DNA from: an uncultured Solirubrobacteraceae bacterium
Lineage (GTDB): Bacteria > Actinomycetota > Thermoleophilia > Solirubrobacterales > Solirubrobacteraceae
Reading direction: 5' to 3'
Assembly (NCBI GenBank): GCA_955652345.1
Contig: CATPBV010000300.1
Coordinates: 1 to 26,047 of the forward strand
Length of the DNA stretch: 26,047 nt
In this document: positions 8,075 to 15,017 of the stretch, piece by piece
Layout: the number at the start of each line of letters is the position of its first letter
How positions within the stretch are numbered: the stretch's first letter is position 1
The notes under the pieces: generated by a model
Database searches by the model: none
The model's input: the letters and a program-made list of their open reading frames with translations, nothing else
Told to the model about the DNA's origin: nothing
Translations under genes and position numbers: made by a program

Positions 8075-9439
8075 TTGCGGACGATCACCCTGCACGACAC
8101 CCGCACCGGTAAGGTGCGCGCGCTCGAGCCCGCGGAACCCGGCAAGGTGCGGATCTACGCGTGCGGACCGACCGTCTACGGACGGGCGCACGTCGGCAAC
8201 GCTCGGCCGTTCGTGGTGTTCATGCTGCTCAAGCGCTTCCTCGTCCACGAGGGATACGAGGTCACGCTCGTCTCGAACATCACCGACGTCAACGACAAGA
8301 TCTACGCCGCCGCGCAGAAGCAGGGCGTCCGCAGCGATCTGCTGGCCGCGGAGATGGCCGCTGCCTACATCGCAGACACCGACCGTCTCGAGCTGGGACG
8401 CCCGGACTACGAGCCGCTCGCCAGCGAAACGATCGAGGAGATCGTCGCGTTGATCGAGCGGCTGGTGCAACGCGGACATGCCTACGCGGTTGAAGGTGAT
8501 GTGTACTTCGATGTCCGCAGCTACCCGGAATACGGTCAGATATCTCACCAGGACGTCGAGCAGATGGATCAGGGCGAGGGCGTCGAGGGCGCCGAGCGCA
8601 AGCGCGACCCCCTCGACTTCGCCGTCTGGAAGCGTCAGAAGCCTGAAGAGGACACCGCCTGGGATTCGCCGTGGGGGAGGGGCCGCCCGGGCTGGCACAT
8701 CGAGTGCTCGGCGATGGCCGAATTGCTGCTCGGGCTCGAGTTCGAGATCCACGGCGGCGGGTCGGACCTGATCTTCCCCCACCACGAGAACGAGGCTGCG
8801 CAGACGGCGGCGGCTCGTGACGCGCCGCTTGCGCGGCTGTGGGTCCACAACGGGATGGTCCAGCTGGACGCCACGAAGATGGCCAAGTCCGTCGGGAACG
8901 TGTTCGTGCTGGGCGATGCGCTGGATCGCTACGGCCGAGATGCGGTGATCATGTACTTCTGCGAAGGGCACTACCACCAGCCAATGGAGTTCAACGAGAC
9001 TCGGCTGAGCGAAGCGGCGGCGCGCGTTCGGGGGATCCGGGAGGCGGCGCGACGCCTGGTCCCCGGCGCATCGCCCGAGTGGTCGGAGCCCCTTCGTGAA
9101 CGGTTCTTCGACGCTCTGGCCGCGAACTTCAACACCCCGCAGGCTCTTGCCGCCGTGTCCGGCTGGGTGCGGGAGGCCAACCGCTCCGATCCGGGCTCGG
9201 TTGGCAGCGCCGACCTTGGCGAGATGCTCGGCGTGCTAGGTCTCGAGAACCTACTCGAGGAAGAGCAGGCGACCGTCCCGGCGGAGGTCCTCGGGCTGTT
9301 GCAGCAACGTGAGCGAGCGCGGAGCTCACGCAACTTCGCCGAGTCCGACCGGCTTCGGGACGAGCTGCGCGAGCGCGGGTGGGAGGTCCGGGACGGGCCC
9401 GGCGGACCCGAGCTCGTGCCGCTCGACCAGCGCGGGTGA
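8075..9439 (+). CDS. cysS: Cysteinyl-tRNA synthetase
   Basis: This class I synthetase charges tRNA-Cys. The N-terminus ITLHDTRTGKVR runs into IYACGPTVYG, whose Cys is a zinc ligand, then the HIGH-type motif HVGNAR. Further zinc-site blocks are HIECSAM and FPHHENE. The KMSKS loop reads KMAKS. The C-terminal third is the anticodon-binding helical region, ending with RDELRERGWEVRDGPGGPEL. The length (454 residues) is normal. The TTG at 8075 is the only start that leaves a usual N-terminus. The stop overlaps the rlmB start (GTGA). The mini-RNase III gene (mrnC) that separates cysS and rlmB in Bacillus is absent. Confidence 0.96.
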   Translation: MRTITLHDTRTGKVRALEPAEPGKVRIYACGPTVYGRAHVGNARPFVVFMLLKRFLVHEGYEVTLVSNITDVNDKIYAAAQKQGVRSDLLAAEMAAAYIADTDRLELGRPDYEPLASETIEEIVALIERLVQRGHAYAVEGDVYFDVRSYPEYGQISHQDVEQMDQGEGVEGAERKRDPLDFAVWKRQKPEEDTAWDSPWGRGRPGWHIECSAMAELLLGLEFEIHGGGSDLIFPHHENEAAQTAAARDAPLARLWVHNGMVQLDATKMAKSVGNVFVLGDALDRYGRDAVIMYFCEGHYHQPMEFNETRLSEAAARVRGIREAARRLVPGASPEWSEPLRERFFDALAANFNTPQALAAVSGWVREANRSDPGSVGSADLGEMLGVLGLENLLEEEQATVPAEVLGLLQQRERARSSRNFAESDRLRDELRERGWEVRDGPGGPELVPLDQRG

Positions 9440-10128
9440 TCGTCTACGGACGGAACCCGGTGCGCGAGGCGCTGCGCGGGCGCCGCACGGTGCATCGCAT
9501 ATGGGCAACGAAGAACGCTGCCCGCGACGAATGGCTCGTGACGAGCTCGGCGCCGGTGACGGTCACTCAGGCCGAGGAGATCGAACGACGCTCCGGCGCT
9601 GCGACTCATCAAGGGGTGTGTGCCGAGGTGAGCGCTTACGCATATGCCGACGAGGGCGAGGCGCTGTCCTCGCCCGAGCCTCTGATCGTGCTGCTCGACC
9701 AGGTCCAGGACCCGCAGAATCTTGGGGCGATCTGCCGGAGCGCCGAGTGCGCCGGCGCCACCGCGGTCGTGATCGGCGAGCGGCGCTCTGCCGAGGTCAC
9801 GCCCGCGGTCTGCAAGGCCTCGGCGGGCGCCGTTGAGCACCTGCCGATCGCTCGCGTTCGCAACGTCGCGGACTTCCTGTCCGAGGCGAAGGTTGCGGGA
9901 GTGTGGTGCTACGGAGCGCAGCAGGGCGCGCCGCTCGCGTACGACGCGATCGACTACATCGGTGGCGCCGTGCTCGTGCTCGGCGGCGAGGGCAGGGGCC
10001 TGCGACCGCGGGTCGCCGCGGCGTGCGATGCGCTCGTATCGATCCCGCTCCGCGGCCAGATCGAGTCGCTGAGCGTCAGCGCCGCCGCCGCGGTCCTGCT
10101 GTACGCGGCAACCCGGGGCCGCACCTGA
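9436..10128 (+). CDS. rlmB: 23S rRNA (guanosine-2'-O)-methyltransferase RlmB / TrmH family
   Basis: This SPOUT-class methyltransferase is predicted to 2'-O-methylate a guanosine in 23S rRNA with SAM. The N-terminal substrate-binding part starts at VYGRNPVREAL, the typical RlmB opening. The trefoil-knot motifs are DQVQDPQNLGAICRSAECAGA-like motif 1 around 9695-9755, LVLGGEGRGL for motif 2 and IPLRGQIESLSVSAA for motif 3. The GTG at 9436 overlaps the cysS TGA (GTGA); the in-frame extension to 9379 would only duplicate cysS sequence. The product has 230 residues, slightly short for RlmB (about 240-250), so another TrmH-type RNA target remains possible. Confidence 0.92.
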   Translation: MIVYGRNPVREALRGRRTVHRIWATKNAARDEWLVTSSAPVTVTQAEEIERRSGAATHQGVCAEVSAYAYADEGEALSSPEPLIVLLDQVQDPQNLGAICRSAECAGATAVVIGERRSAEVTPAVCKASAGAVEHLPIARVRNVADFLSEAKVAGVWCYGAQQGAPLAYDAIDYIGGAVLVLGGEGRGLRPRVAAACDALVSIPLRGQIESLSVSAAAAVLLYAATRGRT

Positions 10129-10142
10129 TTTCGGTGGAACTC

Positions 10143-10171
10143 TTGACAGGTGCAGCGAGCTGTGCAAAGCT
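10143..10171 (+). promoter_or_regulatory. Housekeeping-type promoter of sigH (TTGACA-N17-AAAGCT)
   Basis: A perfect TTGACA at 10143-10148 is followed after 17 bases by AAAGCT at 10166-10171, a weaker -10. Transcription would begin near 10178, giving a leader of about 150 bases before sigH. It is the only exact consensus -35 box noticed upstream of a gene in the window. Confidence 0.5.
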
Positions 10172-10177
10172 CGCGCC

Positions 10178-10331
10178 GGGAGATAACGATCAACTCGAGC
10201 TTTAGGGCTCGACTTCGCTGAGAGGGTGGCCCCGCAGGCACCCACAATCCCATAAGGTGCGGCGCCAGGGGAGGTAACGCGCCACGAATCCAAGAGGTCC
10301 GTCTCGCGCGGACGTCGTGAAGGGACATCTC
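10178..10331 (+). promoter_or_regulatory. Structured 5' leader of sigH, possible cis-acting RNA
   Basis: The non-coding stretch between the predicted start of transcription and sigH can form four perfect-stem hairpins. They are TCGAGC/GCTCGA at 10195-10212, GGGTG/CACCC at 10224-10243, GGCGC/GCGCC at 10261-10283 enclosing a purine-rich loop with GGGGAGG, and GTCCG/CGGAC at 10297-10313. No known riboswitch consensus could be assigned; the c-di-AMP (ydaO) and TPP motifs are not present in the right order. The GGGGAGG inside the third loop is too far from the start codon to be its ribosome site. Confidence 0.35.
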
Positions 10332-10982
10332 GTGGCACGACTTTCGGCATCATCTCAGGGTCAACCTCAGGTTGAGGATCGGTACCTGATCGCCCTCGCG
10401 AAGCAAGGGCACGCGCACGCGTACGATCGAATCGTCCGGCGCTACTACGGCTTCGTCCGTCTGAAGGCGTCGTCGTACTTCCTGGCCGGGGGGGACGCCG
10501 ACGACCTGATCCAGGAGGGCCTCGTAGGCCTGTACAAGGCGGTCCGCGACTACCGCAGCGACCGTGAGTCCAGCTTCCGCAACTTCGCGGAGCTGTGCAT
10601 CACCCGCCAGATCATCACCGCGGTCAAGACTGCGACGCGCAACAAGCACAGCCCGCTGAACCAGTACATCTCGTTCTCGAGCAGCGCTCCCGGAGCTGCG
10701 AGCGACAGCGAGCCGACGATGGAGGAGACACTCGCCGGCTCGCCCGTCCACGATCCCGTCAACCAGGTGATCTCGAGCGAGGAGCTCCGCGCGCTGGTCG
10801 CGTGCATCTCAACCGCCTTGTCCGAGCTCGAGTCCCGCGTTCTGGCCCTGTATCTCGACGGGCACTCCTACGAGGAGGTGGGGCGCCGGATCGGCTGCGA
10901 CTGTAAGACGGTCGACAACGCTCTCCAGCGCGTCAAGCGGAAGGTCGGCCACCATCTGGCCGGGCGGAGCGTCGCTGCGTAG
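10332..10982 (+). CDS. sigH: RNA polymerase sigma factor, SigH (sporulation sigma-30) family
   Basis: This sigma factor closely matches the SigH family of Firmicutes. Region 2 contains DADDLIQEGLVGLYKAVRDYR and SSFRNFAELCITRQIITAVKTATRNKHSPLNQ (only parts quoted), which bind core and the -10 element. Region 4 contains LSELESRVLALYLDGHSYEEVG and an HTH around IGCDCKTVDNALQRVKRKV. The length is 216 residues, against about 218 for Bacillus SigH. GTG 10332 is chosen because AAGGGA lies 6 bases upstream; GTG 10317 in frame would add five residues. No anti-sigma gene is adjacent. It follows rlmB as in Bacillus, where rae1 lies between. Its role in this non-Firmicute is unknown; the long leader suggests post-transcriptional control (inference). 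Confidence 0.93.
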   Translation: MARLSASSQGQPQVEDRYLIALAKQGHAHAYDRIVRRYYGFVRLKASSYFLAGGDADDLIQEGLVGLYKAVRDYRSDRESSFRNFAELCITRQIITAVKTATRNKHSPLNQYISFSSSAPGAASDSEPTMEETLAGSPVHDPVNQVISSEELRALVACISTALSELESRVLALYLDGHSYEEVGRRIGCDCKTVDNALQRVKRKVGHHLAGRSVAA

Positions 10983-10993
10983 CTCCGACGCGC

Positions 10994-11887
10994 CTACCCG
11001 GCGATCGGGCCGAGCTGCGGCTCGCGCCCGTACGTGCTGAACGCGCGGAAAGCCCGGAACTGGCGATGAGCCGGACCGTGGTAGTCGGACGAGCCGGTGG
11101 TGAGCAGGCCGAGCTCCGCGCACCGGTCGGCGAGGAGCGCCGCCTGCTCCTGTCCGTGCGTCGGGTAGAAGCACTCCACCCCGTCGATGCCGAAGGAGCG
11201 AAAGCGATCGACGGTCTCGAGCACGGCGTCAGCGTCGGGGATGTCCCAGAACGGGTGGGCCCAGACGGCGACGCCGCCGGCATCGTGGATCGCCTCGATC
11301 GAGTCGGGAATCGAGGGCCCCTCCCGCTCGCGGAACGCGGGGCGTCCGTCGATCAGGTACGCCACCAGGAAGGCAGATGCCTCCTCGTGGTGCTCTGCTG
11401 CGAGCCGCTCCGCGTTGGCCGGATGGCTGACGACGGCCTGCGCCAGGTGGGGGCGGCCGATCGATTTTCCCTGGGCCGCGCGCGCGTCGAGCGCGTCCTG
11501 GTCGAGCTCGAATCCGAGCTCGCGCAGCGCCTGCGCCATCGCGTGAGCCCGGCCCTCCCGCTGTGCCCGGTACTGCTCGAGCCGGCCCAGCAGCACGGGA
11601 TCGCGATCGTCGATCACGTACCCGAGGATGTGCAGGTCGCTCTGTCCCCGGTCGATCGCTGAGATCTCGACCGCCGACACGAGCCTGATGCCGGCGTGCT
11701 GTGCAGCCTCGCGCGCCTCCGGAACGCCGTCGACGGAGTCGTGGTCGCTCAGCGCGAGCAGCTCCACCCCGTCCGCGGCCGCGGCCGCGACGACCTCGCT
11801 CGGCGCCAGCGCCCCGTCGGAGTGCCGAGAGTGGCTCTGAAGGTCGAACGTGGGGCGGCCGTTTGCGTGTGCCGCGGCTTCGGTCAT
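10994..11887 (-). CDS. PHP-domain phosphoesterase (nucleoside 3',5'-bisphosphate / RNase AM-like)
   Basis: This 297-residue PHP-family metal hydrolase resembles the TrpH/YciV group, which removes phosphate from pAp-type nucleotides and trims RNA 5' ends. Metal-site motifs are DLQSHSRHSDG near the start, ALSDHDSVDG, SAVEISA, the His of WAHPFWD and the C-terminal GSSDYHG. The first motif has Gln where many relatives have His (DLHxHS). The ATG at 11887 places the first motif near residue 14; longer in-frame readings give unnatural sequence. It starts 14 bases after the DUF3089 stop on the same strand, so the two are probably one transcription unit, and it converges with sigH with 11 bases between. 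Confidence 0.88.
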   Translation of the reverse strand: MTEAAAHANGRPTFDLQSHSRHSDGALAPSEVVAAAAADGVELLALSDHDSVDGVPEAREAAQHAGIRLVSAVEISAIDRGQSDLHILGYVIDDRDPVLLGRLEQYRAQREGRAHAMAQALRELGFELDQDALDARAAQGKSIGRPHLAQAVVSHPANAERLAAEHHEEASAFLVAYLIDGRPAFREREGPSIPDSIEAIHDAGGVAVWAHPFWDIPDADAVLETVDRFRSFGIDGVECFYPTHGQEQAALLADRCAELGLLTTGSSDYHGPAHRQFRAFRAFSTYGREPQLGPIAG

Positions 11888-11901
11888 CGACGCTTTCGCA
11901 C

Positions 11902-13041
11902 TCAGGGTCCGCCGGCCCTCGCGAACGCGGCAGCCTCGCTGCGCACGATTGCCACCAGGTTCCCCAGCGCGATGTTCGCGTCGAGCAGATGGAGGCCCCA
12001 CGCGGGTGTCGGGCTCGGGCGGGCGGTCTGCGCTCCGTTCAGCGCGGACACCTGGAGCACGCTCGCGCCACCTACGGACGAGCAGCGGGCGCGGTAGGAC
12101 CGGGGGAGGCTGGCCCAGGTCGTCGGCGGCGCGGGCTGCGTGAGTCCGAGCAGCTTGATCCCGGCGGCGATCAACGTGCCGGGCGCGAACGGCTCACTCG
12201 GCAGGATCGGATCGACGATTGCAGCGCCCCCCGCAAGTGCCGCCGGGTTGGTGCACAGGACCTCCATCCCTGCAATCTTGGTCCGGCCGAACAGACTCCG
12301 TCTCGGCACTGGACCGTCGAACGTCGAGAACGCGATCACGCACGACAGCTGGGCGCTTGACCGGCACGCGGGGATGTGCTTGAAATCGCCTCCGACGTCG
12401 CGGCCGCGCTTGACCAGGACGTTTCCGCCGAGCAGGATCGCCGAGAGCAGCCTGCGCCTGACCGATGGGTTCCGGTCAACGTCTTTCGCGATCAGTTCGC
12501 GCAGCACGAACGTCCCCTGCGAGTGCCCGATCAGGACGAACCGGCGTCCATGGTTGTACCTGATGAGATAGGTTCGGAACGCGCTGCGGACATCGCTCAG
12601 CGGCAGCGCCAGCTCGGCCGGGGTCAGCGTGTGCAGCGAGGAGATCGCGCTGAGCGTCAGCTGCCTGTACATCGGGACGAACACGCGGCAGTACTGGGAG
12701 TAACGGGCGGCCTGATAGAGCGCGATCGACCGCTCCTCCGGGTCGATGTGGAGGTTCGCATTCGACCTCGGCTGCTGGCTGACCGTCGGGTACACGTAGA
12801 AGCAGTCGACCGGCGGGGGCGTGGCGGGCCGCGGATGGACGACGCGCAGAGGCGTCAGGCTCGGGGAGTACACGGTGGTCGACAGGCCGGGCGTGCACGG
12901 ATCGGGAAGCTGCCCGGGTCGGCACAGCCACGCCGTGCGGGCCGCGGCCGGCGTTGCGGCAGCGAGCGCAAGACACGCAGCGATGGCCCCGGCGATGAGG
13001 GGCACGCGAACGGCACTCGACGTTCGGACACGGATCGACAC
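11902..13041 (-). CDS. Secreted DUF3089 protein, alpha/beta-hydrolase (lipase-like)
   Basis: The product has 379 residues. A signal peptide (RVPLIAGAIAACLALAAATPAAA) is followed by a DUF3089 domain: CFYVYPTVS, then RYSQYCRVFVPMYRQLTL, and the nucleophile Ser174 in IGHSQGTF. Cysteines at several sites (for example ACRSSAQLSCV) would suit disulfides after export. DUF3089 proteins are related to lipases, but substrates are not known. GTG 13041 is selected because the signal peptide begins right after it and TAGATT lies 7 bases upstream. A reading extending to 13746 only overlaps the divergent hydrolase. It leads the operon with the PHP phosphoesterase. Confidence 0.85.
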   Translation of the reverse strand: MSIRVRTSSAVRVPLIAGAIAACLALAAATPAAARTAWLCRPGQLPDPCTPGLSTTVYSPSLTPLRVVHPRPATPPPVDCFYVYPTVSQQPRSNANLHIDPEERSIALYQAARYSQYCRVFVPMYRQLTLSAISSLHTLTPAELALPLSDVRSAFRTYLIRYNHGRRFVLIGHSQGTFVLRELIAKDVDRNPSVRRRLLSAILLGGNVLVKRGRDVGGDFKHIPACRSSAQLSCVIAFSTFDGPVPRRSLFGRTKIAGMEVLCTNPAALAGGAAIVDPILPSEPFAPGTLIAAGIKLLGLTQPAPPTTWASLPRSYRARCSSVGGASVLQVSALNGAQTARPSPTPAWGLHLLDANIALGNLVAIVRSEAAAFARAGGP

Positions 13042-13048
13042 GGCCGAG

Positions 13049-13058
13049 AATCTATCTT
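13049..13058. promoter_or_regulatory. Overlapping divergent -10 elements between DUF3089 and the M20 hydrolase
   Basis: On the reverse strand TAGATT (13054-13049) ends 7 bases before the GTG at 13041. On the forward strand TATCTT (13053-13058) ends 10 bases before the ATG at 13069. The two boxes share two base pairs, so both promoters cannot be occupied at once. Confidence 0.4.
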
Positions 13059-13068
13059 CTGGGAGACG

Positions 13069-14298
13069 ATGGGCGAAGAACCTCAGGGATACGACTCTGG
13101 TGCGATCACCGCTCGGGCACTGGCTGCCGCGCTCCGGGACCTCGAGCAAATCGGCATCGGGCCAGAAGGAGTCAACAGGCTCGCATGGACCGCAGAGGAC
13201 GCCGCGTGCCGACGCTGGTTCGAGAGCCAGGCCGGCCGGCTGGGGCTCGATTTCGCCCGGGACCCGGCCGGGAATCTGTGGGCGTGTCCCCGGACGCCCG
13301 GCCCGTGGTGGGGGTTGGGATCGCATCTCGACAGCGTCCGCGGCGGCGGCCGCTTCGACGGACCGCTCGGGGTGGTGTCTGGCTTCGCGGTTGCCGCAGC
13401 CGGCAACGTCCCGGTCGCCGTGATCTCGTTTGCAGATGAGGAGGGTGCTCGGTTCAACACGCCGACGTTCGGCAGCAAGGCGCTGGCCGGGAAGCTCGAT
13501 CTCGACGTCGCGCTGCGGCGCAGCGACGAGGACGGGGTCACGGTGGCGCAGGCGATGCGGGAAACGGGTCTCGATCCCGAGCAGATCGCGCGGGCACCGG
13601 AGTGGATCTCGCGACTGCGGGGGTTCGTGGAGGTGCACATCGATCAGACCACGGAGCTCGCACGCGCGGGTTCGCCGATCGGGATCGTCAGCTCGCTCGC
13701 AAGCAGGATGCGGATCGAAGCGGAGCTCCGCGGCGCCGCCGATCACGCGGGCACGACGCCGCCCGCCGAGCGTAGGGACGCGCTCGCGGCGGCGGCGAGA
13801 CTTATCATCGCCGCCGAGGAGATCGCCGAGCCGACCGACGGCATGACCGTGACCTGCTCGCGGATCGTCGCTGAGCCCAATGCGCCGACTACGATCGCCT
13901 CGCGCGTCAAGCTCTGGATCGATGCGCGCTCTCGGTGCTCGGGTGAGCTCGACTCGTGGCTGGTCGCGCTTGGAGCTGCGGCCGAGCTCATCGCGTCACG
14001 ATGGCGGGTCGAGATCACTCTCCAGACCGCGTCGCGGTCGGCCGGCAGCGAGTTCTCCGCGCCGCTTCGGGCCGCGCTAGCCCGTGCCTCGGAAGAGCTG
14101 ACCGGCCGATCCGCGCCTGAGCTGGTCTGCTACGCGGGTCACGACGCCGGCGTGCTCGCGGAGCGAGTTCCCGCCGCGATGGTCCTAGTGCGAAACGCGC
14201 AGGGGATCAGCCACTCTCCGAAGGAGGCCGTCGAGCTCGAGGATGCGGCGCTCGCGGCCCGCGTCGTGGACCGCGCGCTCGCGCAGCATCTGGACTGA
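13069..14298 (+). CDS. M20-family Zn amidohydrolase (allantoate amidohydrolase / N-carbamoyl-L-amino-acid hydrolase type)
   Basis: This 409-residue enzyme is of the hydantoinase/carbamoylase group, which hydrolyses ureido or carbamoyl compounds with two metal ions. Expected ligands are visible: His86 in GSHLDS, Asp97 in GGRFDG, Glu124-Glu125 in ADEEGARF, His190 in EVHIDQ and His382 in GISHSPKE. The dimerisation/substrate block DHAGTTP and a GHDAG motif are also present. The usual HIEQG is HIDQT here, so the substrate pocket may differ. The ATG at 13069 has GGGAG close upstream and a TATCTT -10; the long in-frame extension upstream is antisense to DUF3089. No purine or hydantoin catabolism genes are nearby, so the exact substrate is open. 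Confidence 0.88.
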   Translation: MGEEPQGYDSGAITARALAAALRDLEQIGIGPEGVNRLAWTAEDAACRRWFESQAGRLGLDFARDPAGNLWACPRTPGPWWGLGSHLDSVRGGGRFDGPLGVVSGFAVAAAGNVPVAVISFADEEGARFNTPTFGSKALAGKLDLDVALRRSDEDGVTVAQAMRETGLDPEQIARAPEWISRLRGFVEVHIDQTTELARAGSPIGIVSSLASRMRIEAELRGAADHAGTTPPAERRDALAAAARLIIAAEEIAEPTDGMTVTCSRIVAEPNAPTTIASRVKLWIDARSRCSGELDSWLVALGAAAELIASRWRVEITLQTASRSAGSEFSAPLRAALARASEELTGRSAPELVCYAGHDAGVLAERVPAAMVLVRNAQGISHSPKEAVELEDAALAARVVDRALAQHLD

Positions 14299-14313
14299 GG
14301 GATCTGGGGGTGG

Positions 14314-14449
14314 CTAGCGGGTGGCCTTCTTGACCGCGCTTCGCGCCTTCCCCACGGTCTTGCGTGTATCGATTGACTACCCGGTCCGCTGACGTTCGGT
14401 CGCGAAGCGGTCGCCCTCGGGCGCGCGCTCCTCGCCCGATGCGCGCCAT
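14314..14449 (-). pseudogene. Degraded small stress-type gene with intact promoter and ribosome site
   Basis: A perfect AGGAGG lies 5 bases before the ATG at 14449, but that frame gives an arginine-rich peptide with poor third-position GC. The next frame has about 85% GC at third positions and reads ASGEERAPEGDRFATERQ, then TAG, then TRKTVGKARSAVKKATR and a stop at 14314. The likely ancestor was a protein of about 45 residues with a Lys-rich tail. It has since taken a 1-nt shift next to the start and one nonsense codon. An 80-residue reading in the ATG frame (to 14207) is possible but looks non-coding and runs into the M20 gene. The family is not recognised. The 14299-14618 gap holds nothing else but this gene's promoter. 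Confidence 0.4.
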
Positions 14450-14522
14450 GGTTACCTCCTGATGTTCGCCTCAAATGCTCTGGCGATTCATCGAAAATCG
14501 AGAGCAAACCTGTCTGCCAGGG

Positions 14523-14547
14523 CTACCCCCGAGGTCAGTTCGCAAAC
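14523..14547 (-). promoter_or_regulatory. SigB/SigF-like stress promoter (GTTT-N15-GGGTAG)
   Basis: On the reverse strand GTTT (14547-14544) is followed after exactly 15 bases by GGGTAG (14528-14523), close to the actinobacterial stress-sigma consensus GTTT-N14-16-GGGTAT. Transcription would start near 14516, about 67 bases before the ATG of the damaged small gene. Confidence 0.45.
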
Positions 14548-14618
14548 CGGTGGGCGATCAGTCGCGCGCGCTCAGGCGGGCCCTGCTGCCGGCGCTCGTG
14601 GCACCGCGCTGCGAGTGC

Positions 14619-15017
14619 TCAACGGACCCGCACGAGCACGTGCATCCCACGCGCAAGGTGTCCGGGCATCGAGCAGTACAGCTCGTACAGGCCCGAGCGC
14701 AGAGCCCAGCTCGCCTGGGTGACGGCGCCCGAGAGTGTCACCGGCGCGGCCTGCGCCCGGCCGACCATGCGTCCGCGCGCGACCCTGCGGACGTGGAGGT
14801 CGTGCGCGTCCTGCCCGCGGTTCCAGAGCTGGACGACCACCCTGCCGCTCGGAAGCGACGTGCGCGACGGCCACAGCGACCACTCCTGTGCATAGACGAG
14901 CATGTGAGCGGGCGCGCGCGGGTGAGGGTGCCGCGGGCTCCCGGCGGCAGCGCCTGCGCTTGCCACCATCAGCGCCACTGCGCCTGCCACAGCCAGTAAC
15001 GGGGAGGTCAACCTCAT
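14619..15017 (-). CDS. Secreted cupredoxin-like copper protein
   Basis: The product is 132 residues, with an N-terminal signal peptide (residues about 1-26) and a single cupredoxin domain. A full type-1 copper ligand set can be placed: His72 in AHDLHV, Cys115 in YCSMPGH, His120 in PGH and Met125 in RGMHV. Such proteins carry electrons or bind copper outside the membrane. Its ATG overlaps the stop of the DUF1501 gene (ATGA), so the two are translationally coupled and likely produced in fixed ratio. No multicopper oxidase or cytochrome oxidase gene is nearby to suggest a classical partner, so the DUF1501/DUF1800 pair is the only visible candidate. Confidence 0.85.
   Translation of the reverse strand: MRLTSPLLAVAGAVALMVASAGAAAGSPRHPHPRAPAHMLVYAQEWSLWPSRTSLPSGRVVVQLWNRGQDAHDLHVRRVARGRMVGRAQAAPVTLSGAVTQASWALRSGLYELYCSMPGHLARGMHVLVRVR

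Noticed and set aside
8003..8977. 324-residue reverse ORF opposite cysS
   Set aside because: It lies wholly inside a certain gene, has no family features and is the expected product of high GC in codon third positions.
10221..10243. Near-match to the T-box core (AGGGTGG..CCGC) and a CTGAGA as in TPP riboswitches
   Set aside because: The leader is too short for a T-box stem I with specifier, the downstream gene is a sigma factor rather than a synthetase or amino-acid gene, and the other conserved TPP blocks are missing.
10270..10310. Possible tRNA because of a GAATCC similar to a T-loop
   Set aside because: No acceptor stem, anticodon arm or GGTTCGA-type T-arm can be formed around it.
12476..12976. 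Reverse ORF overlapping DUF3089 in another frame
   Set aside because: It is a shadow of DUF3089 (Pro/Arg/Ala-rich, no domain).
12376..13068. Long forward-strand extension of the M20 hydrolase gene
   Set aside because: It is antisense to the DUF3089 gene, with composition unlike coding sequence; the family start fits ATG 13069.
14475..14999. 174-residue forward ORF over the cupredoxin gene
   Set aside because: The reverse strand encodes a signal peptide and a complete type-1 copper site, and the forward reading shows no motif.
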